From: Yeguia hominis
GTDB taxonomy: Bacteria; Bacillota; Clostridia; Oscillospirales; Acutalibacteraceae
Reading direction: 5' to 3'
DNA: 64,000 nt
Assembly (NCBI RefSeq): GCF_014384705.1
Contig: NZ_JACRSN010000003.1
Location: 160,269 to 224,268 of the forward strand
Shown: in pieces, positions 1-7,528 of the stretch
How positions within the stretch are numbered: position 1 is the stretch's first letter
Layout: every line of letters starts with the position of its first letter
Translations under genes and position numbers: made by a program
The notes under the pieces: model-generated
What the model saw: only the letters and a program-made list of their open reading frames with translations
Database searches by the model: none
Told to the model about the DNA's origin: nothing

Positions 1-2
1 GT

Positions 3-491
3 GAGATGGGGCATATGCTTCTCTATCCGGGCGGACGTAGATGCACCTGCGGCGCAAAGGGCTGTTTGGAGGCCTACTGTTCAGCGACGGCGCTGGCGGA
101 GGTATCCCGGCAGGCGATGCAGCGCGACCTGAAAAGCGTAATGTGGGAGATTTGTGGCGGAGATCCGAAACAGGCCAATGGCCGAACCGCCTTTGATGCA
201 ATGCGCCGTGGAGATCTTATGGGTCGTCGAGTAGTGTTGCGATTTCTACAGGATCTGGCAATTGGAATTGCAAATACCATCCGTCTTTTGCAACCGGAAT
301 CGATCTGCCTGGGCGGCGGGATTGCGCAGGAGGGGGACTGGTTGCTGCAGTCTCTCCGGCCTCGGATTGCAAAGTTGATGATCGGGCAGCCGGAACAGAC
401 TTTGCCGCAGCTCTGCACCGCAAAGCTCGGCGGAGATGCCGGAATTTTAGGCGCTGCATTGCTCGGACAGAAAAAGGGGGAACCAACATGA
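3..491 (+). CDS. ROK family sugar kinase, C-terminal part (5' truncated)
   Basis: This is the C-terminal half of a ROK-fold sugar kinase cut by the window edge; the reading frame is open from the first bases. The first residues (G-E-M-G-H) match the ROK GEIGH element, and the zinc-binding ROK signature follows as G-R-R-C-T-C-G-x-x-G-C-L-E. The conserved C-terminal GGGIA loop is at about residue 100 of the visible part. ROK kinases phosphorylate glucose, N-acetylglucosamine, N-acetylmannosamine and related sugars with ATP. The stop codon overlaps the next start (ATGA), so it is translationally coupled to the NahK-like gene and lies two genes before nagB. I infer an amino-sugar substrate, but the exact sugar cannot be read from the sequence. 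Confidence 0.88.
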   Translation, partial: EMGHMLLYPGGRRCTCGAKGCLEAYCSATALAEVSRQAMQRDLKSVMWEICGGDPKQANGRTAFDAMRRGDLMGRRVVLRFLQDLAIGIANTIRLLQPESICLGGGIAQEGDWLLQSLRPRIAKLMIGQPEQTLPQLCTAKLGGDAGILGAALLGQKKGEPT

Positions 492-1609
492 CAAGAGAAG
501 CGTGGTGCCAAAAACGCGAAGAAGCCATAGCAGCGTTTGCATTTTGCGGCGAGGCGGTTTCCTGCACGCTTTATGGAAGCGGGCACATCAATGATACCTT
601 TTTGCTGCAGGTTCAGGAAAAGGATGGAATCCGTCCCTATATTTTACAGCGCGTGAATCATTTGATTTATCGGGATCCGGCGGCAGTTCTGGAGAATATC
701 GCCCGTGTCACGGAATTTTTGCAAAAAAAGGTGGCGGCCGCGGGCGGAGATCCTAGGCGGGAAGTGATGAATTTGATTCCGCTGAAAACCGGCGGGTTTC
801 TGTTCCGGGACAGCATCGGCGCATATTGGCGCGCGTACCAGTTTGTCTCGGATTCGATTTGTCTTGACCGGGCGGAAACGCCGCAGGATTTTTACGAGAG
901 CGCCGTGGCATTTGGAACCTTTCAGCGCCTGCTTGCAGATTATCCGGCCGAAACGCTGGAGGAAACCATTGCAGATTTTCACAATACGCCGAAACGGTTT
1001 CGGGATTTTTGCCGGGCGGTAAAATCGGATCCGCTCGGACGCGCCGCACAGGCCGAGCCGGAGATTCGGTTTCTTATGGAACGCGAGGCATTTACGCATG
1101 TGCTTCTTGACGCGTACAACAAGGGTATGCTGCCCCTGCGGGTTGTGCACAACGATACCAAACTGAACAACGTCATGTTCGATCGCCAAACGCGGCGCGC
1201 GGTCTGTGTGATTGATCTCGACACGATTATGCCGGGGTTTTCCGTGACGGATTTCGGGGATTCCATTCGGTTCGGCGCGGCGACAGCAGCGGAAGATGAG
1301 CCGGATCTTTCCCTTATGCATTTTGATTTTTCCATGTATCAGTGCTATACGGAAGGCTTCCTCAAGGGCTGCGGCGGCACGCTGACCAAATCGGAATGCG
1401 CGCTGCTGCCGGAGGGTGCGAAGATGATGACGCTTGAGTGCGGGATGCGGTTTTTGGCGGACTATCTGGAAGGGGATTCCTATTTCCGGATTGCACGCGA
1501 ACACCAGAACCTCGACCGCTGCCGGACACAGCTGAAGCTGGTCGCGGAGATGGAAGCGCAGTGGGATAATATGAAAGCATTTGCGATTGCTTGCGGCGAT
1601 CGCTGCTGA
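488..1609 (+). CDS. NahK-like N-acetylhexosamine 1-kinase / APH-fold phosphotransferase
   Basis: A 373-residue aminoglycoside-phosphotransferase-fold kinase. The catalytic loop (V-V-H-N-D-T-K-L-N-N) and the metal-binding segment (V-I-D-L-D-T-I-M-P-G) are near residues 217 and 242 and have the form typical of the NahK/LnpB family. NahK enzymes make N-acetylhexosamine 1-phosphates, for example in lacto-N-biose and mucin sugar use. It overlaps the preceding ROK kinase by 4 bp and is followed 18 bp later by nagB, so all three are one operon. Having an anomeric (C1) kinase beside a C6-type ROK kinase and a GlcN6P deaminase suggests amino-sugar salvage by two entry routes. The family is also annotated loosely as mucin-desulfatase or choline-kinase-like, so substrate is inferred. 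Confidence 0.85.
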   Translation: MTREAWCQKREEAIAAFAFCGEAVSCTLYGSGHINDTFLLQVQEKDGIRPYILQRVNHLIYRDPAAVLENIARVTEFLQKKVAAAGGDPRREVMNLIPLKTGGFLFRDSIGAYWRAYQFVSDSICLDRAETPQDFYESAVAFGTFQRLLADYPAETLEETIADFHNTPKRFRDFCRAVKSDPLGRAAQAEPEIRFLMEREAFTHVLLDAYNKGMLPLRVVHNDTKLNNVMFDRQTRRAVCVIDLDTIMPGFSVTDFGDSIRFGAATAAEDEPDLSLMHFDFSMYQCYTEGFLKGCGGTLTKSECALLPEGAKMMTLECGMRFLADYLEGDSYFRIAREHQNLDRCRTQLKLVAEMEAQWDNMKAFAIACGDRC

Positions 1610-1627
1610 AAAGAGGAGAATCGGGAT

Positions 1628-2410
1628 ATGAATCTTTATTACACAGAAAATTACCGGGAAATGAGCCGGAAGGCGGCAAATCTTTTGGCGGCGCAGGTTG
1701 CGCGCAAGCCGGATTCTGTATTGGGTCTTGCCACTGGTTCGACGCCGGTGGGACTTTACGCGGCGCTTCAGGAGGATCATCAAACGCGTGGGCTTTCGTT
1801 TGCAGCCTGCCGTACGGTAAACCTCGACGAATACTGCGGCCTTGCGCCGGAAGATCCGCAAAGCTATGCGTATTTTATGCAGAAAATGCTCTTTTCCGGA
1901 CTGGATATCGAACCCGGAAATACCCATTTGCCCGACGGGAAAAATCCGGATGCACAGGCGGAATGCAGCCGGTATGAGCGCCTGATTGCGTCGCTCGGGG
2001 GGATCGATTTGCAGGTGCTGGGTCTTGGACACAACGGCCATATCGGCTTTAATGAGCCGTCGGATGCATTTCCCGTGGAGACACACCGGGTGAAGCTGAC
2101 CGCGCGCACAATTGCGGCAAACGCGCGGTTCTTTCCGAAGGCAGAAGCGATGCCGAAATACGCGTATACCGTGGGTTTGCGCGCAATTTTGCAGGCAAAA
2201 CGGATTTTACTCCTTGTTTCCGGTACGGAAAAGGCGGAAATCCTCGAACGCGTGCTCTTTGGACCGGTTACGCCGCAGGTGCCGGGATCCATTTTGCAGC
2301 TGGCAAGCCATCTGGATGTCTGTGCAGATGCAGAAGCGCTTTCGGCGGTACTGCGGAAACACCCGGAGACGGTGCAGGATACGGGCAATCCGGAAAAGAC
2401 AGACAGATAA
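1628..2410 (+). CDS. nagB: Glucosamine-6-phosphate deaminase
   Basis: A 260-residue NagB of normal family length. It converts glucosamine 6-phosphate to fructose 6-phosphate and ammonia in the cytoplasm. Visible signatures are the N-terminal G-L-A-T-G-S-T-P phosphate-binding loop, the N-L-D-E-Y segment with the catalytic acidic residue, and L-G-L-G-H-N-G-H-I-G-F-N-E-P around residue 130. It sits 18 bp after the NahK-like kinase behind an AAAGAGGAG ribosome binding site and is the last gene before a terminator. NagA (deacetylase) is not in the window and is probably upstream of the left edge. Assignment is secure. Confidence 0.95.
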   Translation: MNLYYTENYREMSRKAANLLAAQVARKPDSVLGLATGSTPVGLYAALQEDHQTRGLSFAACRTVNLDEYCGLAPEDPQSYAYFMQKMLFSGLDIEPGNTHLPDGKNPDAQAECSRYERLIASLGGIDLQVLGLGHNGHIGFNEPSDAFPVETHRVKLTARTIAANARFFPKAEAMPKYAYTVGLRAILQAKRILLLVSGTEKAEILERVLFGPVTPQVPGSILQLASHLDVCADAEALSAVLRKHPETVQDTGNPEKTDR

Positions 2411-2576
2411 CCTGCGGAGAACGGCCAAATCGAAAAGACGCCGTATTTTAAAGTGAATTTGTGTAAGGGGCGGCATCCAACCTCTGCATCTCGAAGCGGA
2501 CCGGACGGATGGCTGTGTGTCCGCTTCGCCTTACAAATGCGGATTCCGGCAAACGCTTTCTAAACAAAATACAACA

Positions 2577-2627
2577 AAAACAGCCGTAGGACGGATGCTC
2601 CATTTTCCGTTCTGCGGCTGTTTGTTT
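2577..2627 (+). terminator. Rho-independent terminator after nagB operon
   Basis: A GC-rich stem with arms AACAGCCG and CGGCTGTT, extended inward by ACGGA/TCCGT, is followed by TTTGTTT. It closes the ROK-nahK-nagB operon. The 160 bases between nagB and the hairpin show no convincing gene. Confidence 0.75.
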
Positions 2628-2655
2628 CAAAAAATCGTGTGGAAAAAATTCGCAT

Positions 2656-2685
2656 TTGTCAGAATTTTTCCTGTCTCCATATTAC
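2656..2685 (+). promoter_or_regulatory. Putative sigma-A promoter for the methyltransferase gene
   Basis: TTGTCA at 2656-2661 and TATTAC at 2680-2685 are separated by 18 bp, 76 bp before the start codon. It is only a moderate match, but it is the only candidate between the terminator and the gene. Confidence 0.4.
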
Positions 2686-2761
2686 CACAAAATGCGAAAA
2701 AAGTCCAGCCTTGTTCTTTTTTTCGTTTTGCAGTAAGAAGAATATAGGAGGTGGGATTAAA

Positions 2762-3667
2762 ATGAATTCCAACAACATGACGATGCTGATCAGCGCCTTT
2801 GCGCGCGCCTACCACAATGCGCTGCCGGAGCCGCACGTGTTTTGCGATCCGGTGGCCCGAAAGCTTTTTTCCGACGAAGAATACTGTCAGATCTCCGAAA
2901 CCATGGCAGGCGGAATCGCCTTTTTCTGTCCGACTTTTTCGGGAACCCGTGAAGAAGCGCTGCGGTGGATTGCCGATCACCAGCTTTCGCCTTCCCCCGT
3001 CGGACGCGCTGCCTTTGCAGAGCAGGCGCTTGCGTGTGCGGTGCGGTTTGGCGGTGCAAAGCAGGTTTTGATTCTTGCGGCGGGTTTGGATACCTTCGCA
3101 TACCGGCAGCCGGAATGGGCAAGCCGGCTTGCCGTTTTGGAAATCGATCTTCCGGCGGTCCTCAAAGAAAAACAGGAACGGCTTGCGCGGGGTGAAATTG
3201 CGGTTCTGGAAAATGTCTATTTTGTCGGTGCGGATTTTACAGACGCTAAATGGACGGACACGCTGCAGAAATGTCCGGGGTTTACCCCCAATACACCGAC
3301 CTTTTGCAGCATGCTGGGGCTTTCTTATTATCTTTCGGAAGCCGATTTGCGCCGGATGCTGCAAGCAATGCAAACGCTGCTGCCCAAAGGCAGTACGGTC
3401 GTGTTTGACTATCCTGCGCCGGAGAGCAAAACCGGTTTTGACCAGCGTCAGCGCGGACTTGCCGCCGCAGCAGGCGCCGCGATAGCCGCCGGATATTCGG
3501 AAACGCAGATGGAGCAGCTGCTTGCGGACTGCGGGTTTTTGCTCTATGAGCACCTGGCGCCGGAATCGATCACGGCGCGCTTTTTTGCGGCGTATCAAAG
3601 TGCGCATCCGGAACATCCGGTTGCGGCGCCGGAATCGGTCTGCTATGCCCTTGCAGTGCGGCAATAA
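2762..3667 (+). CDS. Class I SAM-dependent methyltransferase, PPM1/LCM (TcmP-like) family
   Basis: A 301-residue protein of the leucine-carboxyl-methyltransferase-like O-methyltransferase family. The SAM-binding motif I is seen as V-L-I-L-A-A-G-L-D-T-F-A-Y-R, followed by L-E-I-D-L-P, the family's acidic ribose contact and the typical pattern of bacterial TcmP/PPM1 homologues. The frame stays open further upstream, but ATG 2762 is chosen because an AGGAGGTGG ribosome binding site lies immediately before it. It stands alone between a terminator and a convergent XRE regulator. The methyl acceptor is unknown; bacterial members often modify small molecules or secondary metabolites. Confidence 0.82.
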   Translation: MNSNNMTMLISAFARAYHNALPEPHVFCDPVARKLFSDEEYCQISETMAGGIAFFCPTFSGTREEALRWIADHQLSPSPVGRAAFAEQALACAVRFGGAKQVLILAAGLDTFAYRQPEWASRLAVLEIDLPAVLKEKQERLARGEIAVLENVYFVGADFTDAKWTDTLQKCPGFTPNTPTFCSMLGLSYYLSEADLRRMLQAMQTLLPKGSTVVFDYPAPESKTGFDQRQRGLAAAAGAAIAAGYSETQMEQLLADCGFLLYEHLAPESITARFFAAYQSAHPEHPVAAPESVCYALAVRQ

Positions 3668-3674
3668 ACGGCGG

Positions 3675-4010
3675 TTAACGCTGCAGATGCTGCTGGAGAG
3701 ACTGTTTGGCGGCTTTTACAAGATCCGTGATGATCTGGATTTGCTGCGGCGTGCAGGATTTTAAAATTTCTGTGATTTCGTCAAAGGAATAGCCGGAAGG
3801 ATCCGAATCTCCGCACAGCAGAACATCAGCCGAAACATGCAGAGCGTCCGCGATTGCAGCAAAAACCGGCAGGCTCAGCTTGGTGTTTGCTGTTTCAATA
3901 TGGCTCATATGGGTGACAGAAATCCCAACCAGTTCGGCCAGTTGCTCCTGAGAGATTCCCTGCAGTTTTCTGAATTTTCGTATTTTTTGTCCGATCTGAT
4001 AGTAGTCCAT
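3675..4010 (-). CDS. XRE-family helix-turn-helix transcriptional regulator
   Basis: A 111-residue protein with an N-terminal Cro/C1-type HTH at about residues 6-60. The recognition pattern is seen in I-S-Q-E-Q-L-A-E-L-V-G-I-S followed by H-M-S-H-I-E, and the remaining C-terminal 45 residues form a short helical tail. It is convergent with the methyltransferase (7 bp between stops) and divergent from the lipoprotein gene, with about 130 bp between their starts. That region holds a palindrome (ATAGGC-N8-GCCTAT), so it may control itself and the lipoprotein. Target genes are not shown by the sequence. Confidence 0.88.
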   Translation of the reverse strand: MDYYQIGQKIRKFRKLQGISQEQLAELVGISVTHMSHIETANTKLSLPVFAAIADALHVSADVLLCGDSDPSGYSFDEITEILKSCTPQQIQIITDLVKAAKQSLQQHLQR

Positions 4011-4037
4011 GAAAAATACTCCAAAAGTTTTTATTAC

Positions 4038-4066
4038 TTGAATTGTATAGGCAAAAGTGATATTAT
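4038..4066 (+). promoter_or_regulatory. Sigma-A promoter for the lipoprotein gene
   Basis: TTGAAT at 4038-4043 and TATTAT at 4061-4066 are separated by exactly 17 bp. A near-perfect palindrome, ATAGGC-N8-GCCTAT at 4079-4098, begins 12 bp after the -10 box, where a repressor such as the divergent XRE protein could bind. Another TATAGGC copy lies inside the spacer. Confidence 0.55.
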
Positions 4067-4141
4067 AAAATAAACTTAATAGGCTGTTTTATGCCTATGC
4101 AATTTAAGTTTGGACATATTTTTACAGAGGAGAGGATCAAA

Positions 4142-4798
4142 ATGAGGAAAAATCAGATTCGGGAGCAAATCGGTAGGTCCAATCAGAATCGTGGGAAAAG
4201 CGCGTTTCGGCTTTTGCAGACTGGAGTGGTTCTTTTCGGAATGCTGCTGTTGTTAAACGGCTGCGGGATATTCATGACGCATGATCTGTTATTTAACGAG
4301 GATTCGAGTGCAGGAGAAAGCGCGGCTTCGGAAGAATCGGAGATCGAAAAGCCGGAATCCAAAGCAGAAGCGAGCAGCAGCTCTACACCGGCGCCGCAGA
4401 AAACGCCGACACCGGATCGGTTTCAAGATTCGGTGGACCTGGAATTTTACGCGGAAATGGGAGAGGATATCATCGGCTGTCCGGAGCTGACGGTTTCCGT
4501 TATCAATCATTCGGAATATGATGTGAAGGCGATTCAGTTTTATGTAATTCCTTATGATGTTTACGGAGAAAAAATTGACAGCTTCCTGACAACGGAAAAG
4601 CTCTATACTGATACCACCATACCGGCCGGAGAATCGAATACCTGCAGCTTTTCCATGCTGGATTCTTCGGTAAAAACCGTGAAACTGTATGCCTACAGTA
4701 TCCTCTTTTCCAATGGGGAAGAGTGGGGAGACCGCAATGCAGTGAAAACTACGATTTTAAAGAAAGGGCTCTCCATCGAGGTCTCCGGAGAGGCATAA
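4142..4798 (+). CDS. Secreted lipoprotein with DUF5780-like C-terminal domain
   Basis: A 218-residue lipoprotein. After a basic N-terminus there is a hydrophobic segment ending in the lipobox L-N-G-C at about residue 41, so the mature protein should be anchored to the outer face of the membrane. A Ser/Glu/Pro-rich linker follows (about residues 55-95), then a beta-rich domain with the pattern V-K-A-I-Q-F-Y-V-I-P-Y-D-V-Y-G-E, resembling the DUF5780 domain of Firmicutes lipoproteins. ATG 4142 is preferred over upstream in-frame starts because GAGGAGAGG precedes it. Function unknown; the gene is divergent from an XRE regulator. Confidence 0.75.
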   Translation: MRKNQIREQIGRSNQNRGKSAFRLLQTGVVLFGMLLLLNGCGIFMTHDLLFNEDSSAGESAASEESEIEKPESKAEASSSSTPAPQKTPTPDRFQDSVDLEFYAEMGEDIIGCPELTVSVINHSEYDVKAIQFYVIPYDVYGEKIDSFLTTEKLYTDTTIPAGESNTCSFSMLDSSVKTVKLYAYSILFSNGEEWGDRNAVKTTILKKGLSIEVSGEA

Positions 4799-4866
4799 AA
4801 AAAGCCCCGCTGCAAAACGGAACAAGATGACCAGAACCTGTTCCGCACATGCGGCGGGACTTTTTG
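4797..4866. terminator. Bidirectional terminator between lipoprotein and ROK repressor
   Basis: A two-part hairpin with an outer stem (AAAGCCCCGCTGC paired to GCGGCGGGACTTT, one mismatch) and an inner stem (GGAACA/TGTTCC) is flanked by A and T tracts on both sides. It can serve both converging transcripts. Confidence 0.75.
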
Positions 4867-4940
4867 AATTTGAAATCGGGCATGAATAGAAAAAATTGCG
4901 GCGAAATTCGGTTTTCGGCAGGCGTGCTGCGGAGGACCAG

Positions 4941-6089
4941 CTAAAAAACCGTCTCGAGAAATTCCCGGACAAACGGCAGCGCAGCGCCGATTGCGTTTGG
5001 ATTGGTACCGCAGCGGGCGCGTTTGATGAACTGCCGGTCTGTCGGAAATGCCGTCCGCGCCGCAACCAGACGATGCAGGGCGGCGAGATCTTCCGGCTGC
5101 AGATAGGCGGCGAGATGCCCGCCTAAAATGACATCGTAGTCGATCAGCATGTGCAGGTTGTCGATGGCCAGCGCGAGATCGTGCAGATAACGGTCCCAGC
5201 GCGCAGCGGCAACCGCATTTCCGGCACGAAGCGCGCAGAAAAAGCGGTCGGCTTCCTCTGGCGTGGGCGGGGGATCGCGGTCGGGATCCTCCGAAAGCAG
5301 CGCGCGCATGGAGCAGTAGGTTTCCATGCAGCCGCATTTTCCGCAATAGCAGGGACGGCCGCCGGTTACGATGGTCATGTGTTCAAAAACGCCGCTTTTG
5401 AGCTCGTTCCCTTTGAGAAAACATCCGTCGACAATCAGCGCGCCGCTGAGATTGTTTCGGATGTGAAAAAAGATGGCGTTTTGAATGTCCGTATTCCAGA
5501 GTTCTGCGGTTGCCGCAGCCTCTGCGTCGTGAATCATACGGCAGGAATAGGGCAGATACCGGGTGAACCGGTCGATGGTCAGGCCGGTACAGCCGAGTAT
5601 TTTGCCGTATGTGACGCGCGCGCCGTCAGAGGAGATGAGCCCCTGCAGCACAATGCCGATTCCGAGAATCCGTTCCAGCGGAAAGGCAAGTTCTCCGATG
5701 AACGTTTGCACAGCAGCGCAGACCTTGCAAAAATAGTCTTCCTGCATCGAAAACGGCAGCGGATGCTGTTCGGCGCGCAGGCAGACTCCGTAAAGATCGA
5801 CGGCGACGATTTCATACCGCTCTGCGAGAAGCTCCAGTCCGACGGCAATTTTCGCGGAGGAAACAATGGAGAGCGCGTCGGCTTTTCTTCCGCCGGTAGA
5901 GGCAAAATATCCGTTTTTTTCAATCAGCTTCCGGTCGGAAAGCTCTTTGAGCGCCTGTGTCACGGTGGGACGGCTCAGCTGCAGCTGTGTGGAGATTTCC
6001 AGTTTGGAAGTCTTTTGCTGCTGATAGAGAAACTGATAGATGCGCCCGAGTGTGGTGCCGGTTCCTTCTGAAAAATTTTGCATAGCCAT
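4941..6089 (-). CDS. ROK family transcriptional repressor (NagC/XylR type)
   Basis: A 382-residue protein with an N-terminal winged helix (about residues 15-70, with L-S-R-P-T-V-T-Q-A-L as recognition helix) and a C-terminal ROK sugar-binding domain carrying the zinc signature C-Y-C-G-K-C-G-C-M-E-T-Y-C near residue 248. ROK repressors release DNA on binding a sugar or sugar phosphate. It is transcribed divergently from the dehydrogenase-dhaK-dhaL-isomerase operon, and the shared 331-bp region holds inverted repeats of the TTTTGT...ACAAAA kind. I infer that it represses that operon. The start follows a weak AAAAGAG site, and a second ATG lies two codons downstream. Confidence 0.9.
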   Translation of the reverse strand: MAMQNFSEGTGTTLGRIYQFLYQQQKTSKLEISTQLQLSRPTVTQALKELSDRKLIEKNGYFASTGGRKADALSIVSSAKIAVGLELLAERYEIVAVDLYGVCLRAEQHPLPFSMQEDYFCKVCAAVQTFIGELAFPLERILGIGIVLQGLISSDGARVTYGKILGCTGLTIDRFTRYLPYSCRMIHDAEAAATAELWNTDIQNAIFFHIRNNLSGALIVDGCFLKGNELKSGVFEHMTIVTGGRPCYCGKCGCMETYCSMRALLSEDPDRDPPPTPEEADRFFCALRAGNAVAAARWDRYLHDLALAIDNLHMLIDYDVILGGHLAAYLQPEDLAALHRLVAARTAFPTDRQFIKRARCGTNPNAIGAALPFVREFLETVF

Positions 6090-6199
6090 TTCTCTTTTCT
6101 GCGATTCTCAAAAGTTCTTTTGCAGGAATTATACCATGTGAAAGATAATTTGTACAGAACGGCGTTTTTTACAGAGAAAACACAGTGGTGAGAATGCTG

Positions 6200-6219
6200 T
6201 TTTGTAGAAAACGACAAAA
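6200..6219. promoter_or_regulatory. Operator-like inverted repeat (distal)
   Basis: TTTTGT-N8-ACAAAA. It shares its half-site with the stronger palindrome at 6372-6394, and GCTGTTTTGT is repeated directly at 6196-6205 and 6324-6333. It is about 110 bp upstream of the ROK repressor start, so it could serve autoregulation or DNA looping. Confidence 0.5.
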
Positions 6220-6371
6220 ATGCCGGAAATATTTTGGCGATGCAGCAAATTGACAAGGATTTCAATTTGTTGTGCCTTTATAGAAAAGTGAGTTCGAAAA
6301 AGAACACGGGCCGGTAACGGAAAGCTGTTTTGTGAAAAAATGGCGGACCGACGGCCCTAATGCGTCACTGC

Positions 6372-6394
6372 TTTTGTAAAGCTAGTTTACAAAA
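6372..6394. promoter_or_regulatory. Operator-like perfect palindrome before the dehydrogenase operon
   Basis: TTTTGTAAA and TTTACAAAA are perfect 9-bp arms around a GCTAG spacer, ending 26 bp before the dehydrogenase start codon. A/T-rich palindromes with TTTG/CAAA halves are the usual type of ROK (NagC/XylR) operator, so the divergent ROK repressor is the natural candidate binder. Confidence 0.7.
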
Positions 6395-6420
6395 CAAAAC
6401 AGGAAAGTGAGGATTCAAAA

Positions 6421-7515
6421 ATGAGTGGATTACCGGAAAAAATGCGCGCAATTGTTGCCTATGCGCCTGGCGATTACCGCTTTGAACTGGTGGATACACC
6501 GCACGCAGGCGAAGGAGAAATGATTCTGAAGGTCGAAGCCTGCGGAATTTGCGCAGGCGATACCAAAGCGTTTAAGGGTGCGCCGAGCTTTTGGGGCGGC
6601 GACGGCAACCCGCCGTACATCAAAGCGCCGATGATTCCCGGCCACGAATTCGTGGGACGCGTCGTGAAAATGGGACCGAACGTAAAGGGCAACTGGAAGA
6701 TCGGAGACCGGATCTGCCCGGAGCAGATTGTTCCCTGCGGCGAGTGCATGTCCTGCAAAACCGGACGGCACTGGATGTGTGAAAAGCACGATCTGTTCGG
6801 CTTCCAGAACAATGTCAACGGCGGTATGGCCGAATATGTCCGCCTGACCAAAGAAGCGATTAATTATCTCGTACCGGACGATCTTCCGATCGAGAAGGCG
6901 ATTCTGATAGAACCGTACGGCTGTTCGTATCACTGCGTCGAACGCGCGGGCATCGACGTCAAGGACGTTGTGGTGCTTTCCGGCGTCGGAACGCTGGGCC
7001 TCGGCATGGTCGGTGCCATCCGTCAGCGGAACCCGAAATGCCTTGTGGTACTCGATATGAAGGACGAGCGCCTGGAACTGGCAAAGAAATTCGGCGCGGA
7101 CGTCGTGATGAACCCCGGAAAAACAGACGTCGTCAAGGCAATCAAGGAAATGACAGGCGGCTACGGCTGCGATATCTACATCGAAGCAACCGGCCATCCG
7201 GCAAGCGTGCAGCAGGGCCTCGAAGCGATCCGCAAGATGGGCACCTTTGTAGAGTTCAGCGTGTTCGGCGATCTGGTCAAGGTGGACTGGAGCATCATCA
7301 GCGACCGCAAAGAACTCAACCTGCTCGGTTCGCACCTGAGCCCGTACTGCTATGACACGGTCATTGAGTGGATTGCAAACGGCAAACTGCCGACCGAAGG
7401 CGTGGTTACGCACAAATTCCCGCTGGAAAAATGGGAAGAGGGCTTCCATCTTGCAACCACCGGCGAAGGCGGTGCGCTTAAGGTCATTCTCGTTCCTGAT
7501 ATGAAAGCAGAATAA
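6421..7515 (+). CDS. Zinc-dependent polyol dehydrogenase, erythritol/L-threitol dehydrogenase-like
   Basis: A 364-residue medium-chain dehydrogenase/reductase. The catalytic zinc site is visible as E-A-C-G-I-C-A-G-D (about residue 40) and G-H-E-F-V-G (about 77). The structural zinc lobe has four cysteines in C-P-E-Q-I-V-P-C-G-E-C-M-S-C and following C, and the Rossmann loop G-V-G-T-L-G-L-G is near residue 190. The N-terminal pattern around A-P-S-F-W-G-G resembles EltD-type erythritol/L-threitol dehydrogenases. It probably oxidises a short polyol to a ketose with NAD(P). It is first in an operon with DhaK, DhaL and an RpiB-type isomerase, a gene set that fits C4 polyol catabolism. Other short polyols remain possible. 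Confidence 0.85.
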   Translation: MSGLPEKMRAIVAYAPGDYRFELVDTPHAGEGEMILKVEACGICAGDTKAFKGAPSFWGGDGNPPYIKAPMIPGHEFVGRVVKMGPNVKGNWKIGDRICPEQIVPCGECMSCKTGRHWMCEKHDLFGFQNNVNGGMAEYVRLTKEAINYLVPDDLPIEKAILIEPYGCSYHCVERAGIDVKDVVVLSGVGTLGLGMVGAIRQRNPKCLVVLDMKDERLELAKKFGADVVMNPGKTDVVKAIKEMTGGYGCDIYIEATGHPASVQQGLEAIRKMGTFVEFSVFGDLVKVDWSIISDRKELNLLGSHLSPYCYDTVIEWIANGKLPTEGVVTHKFPLEKWEEGFHLATTGEGGALKVILVPDMKAE

Positions 7516-7528
7516 GGAGGATATCACA

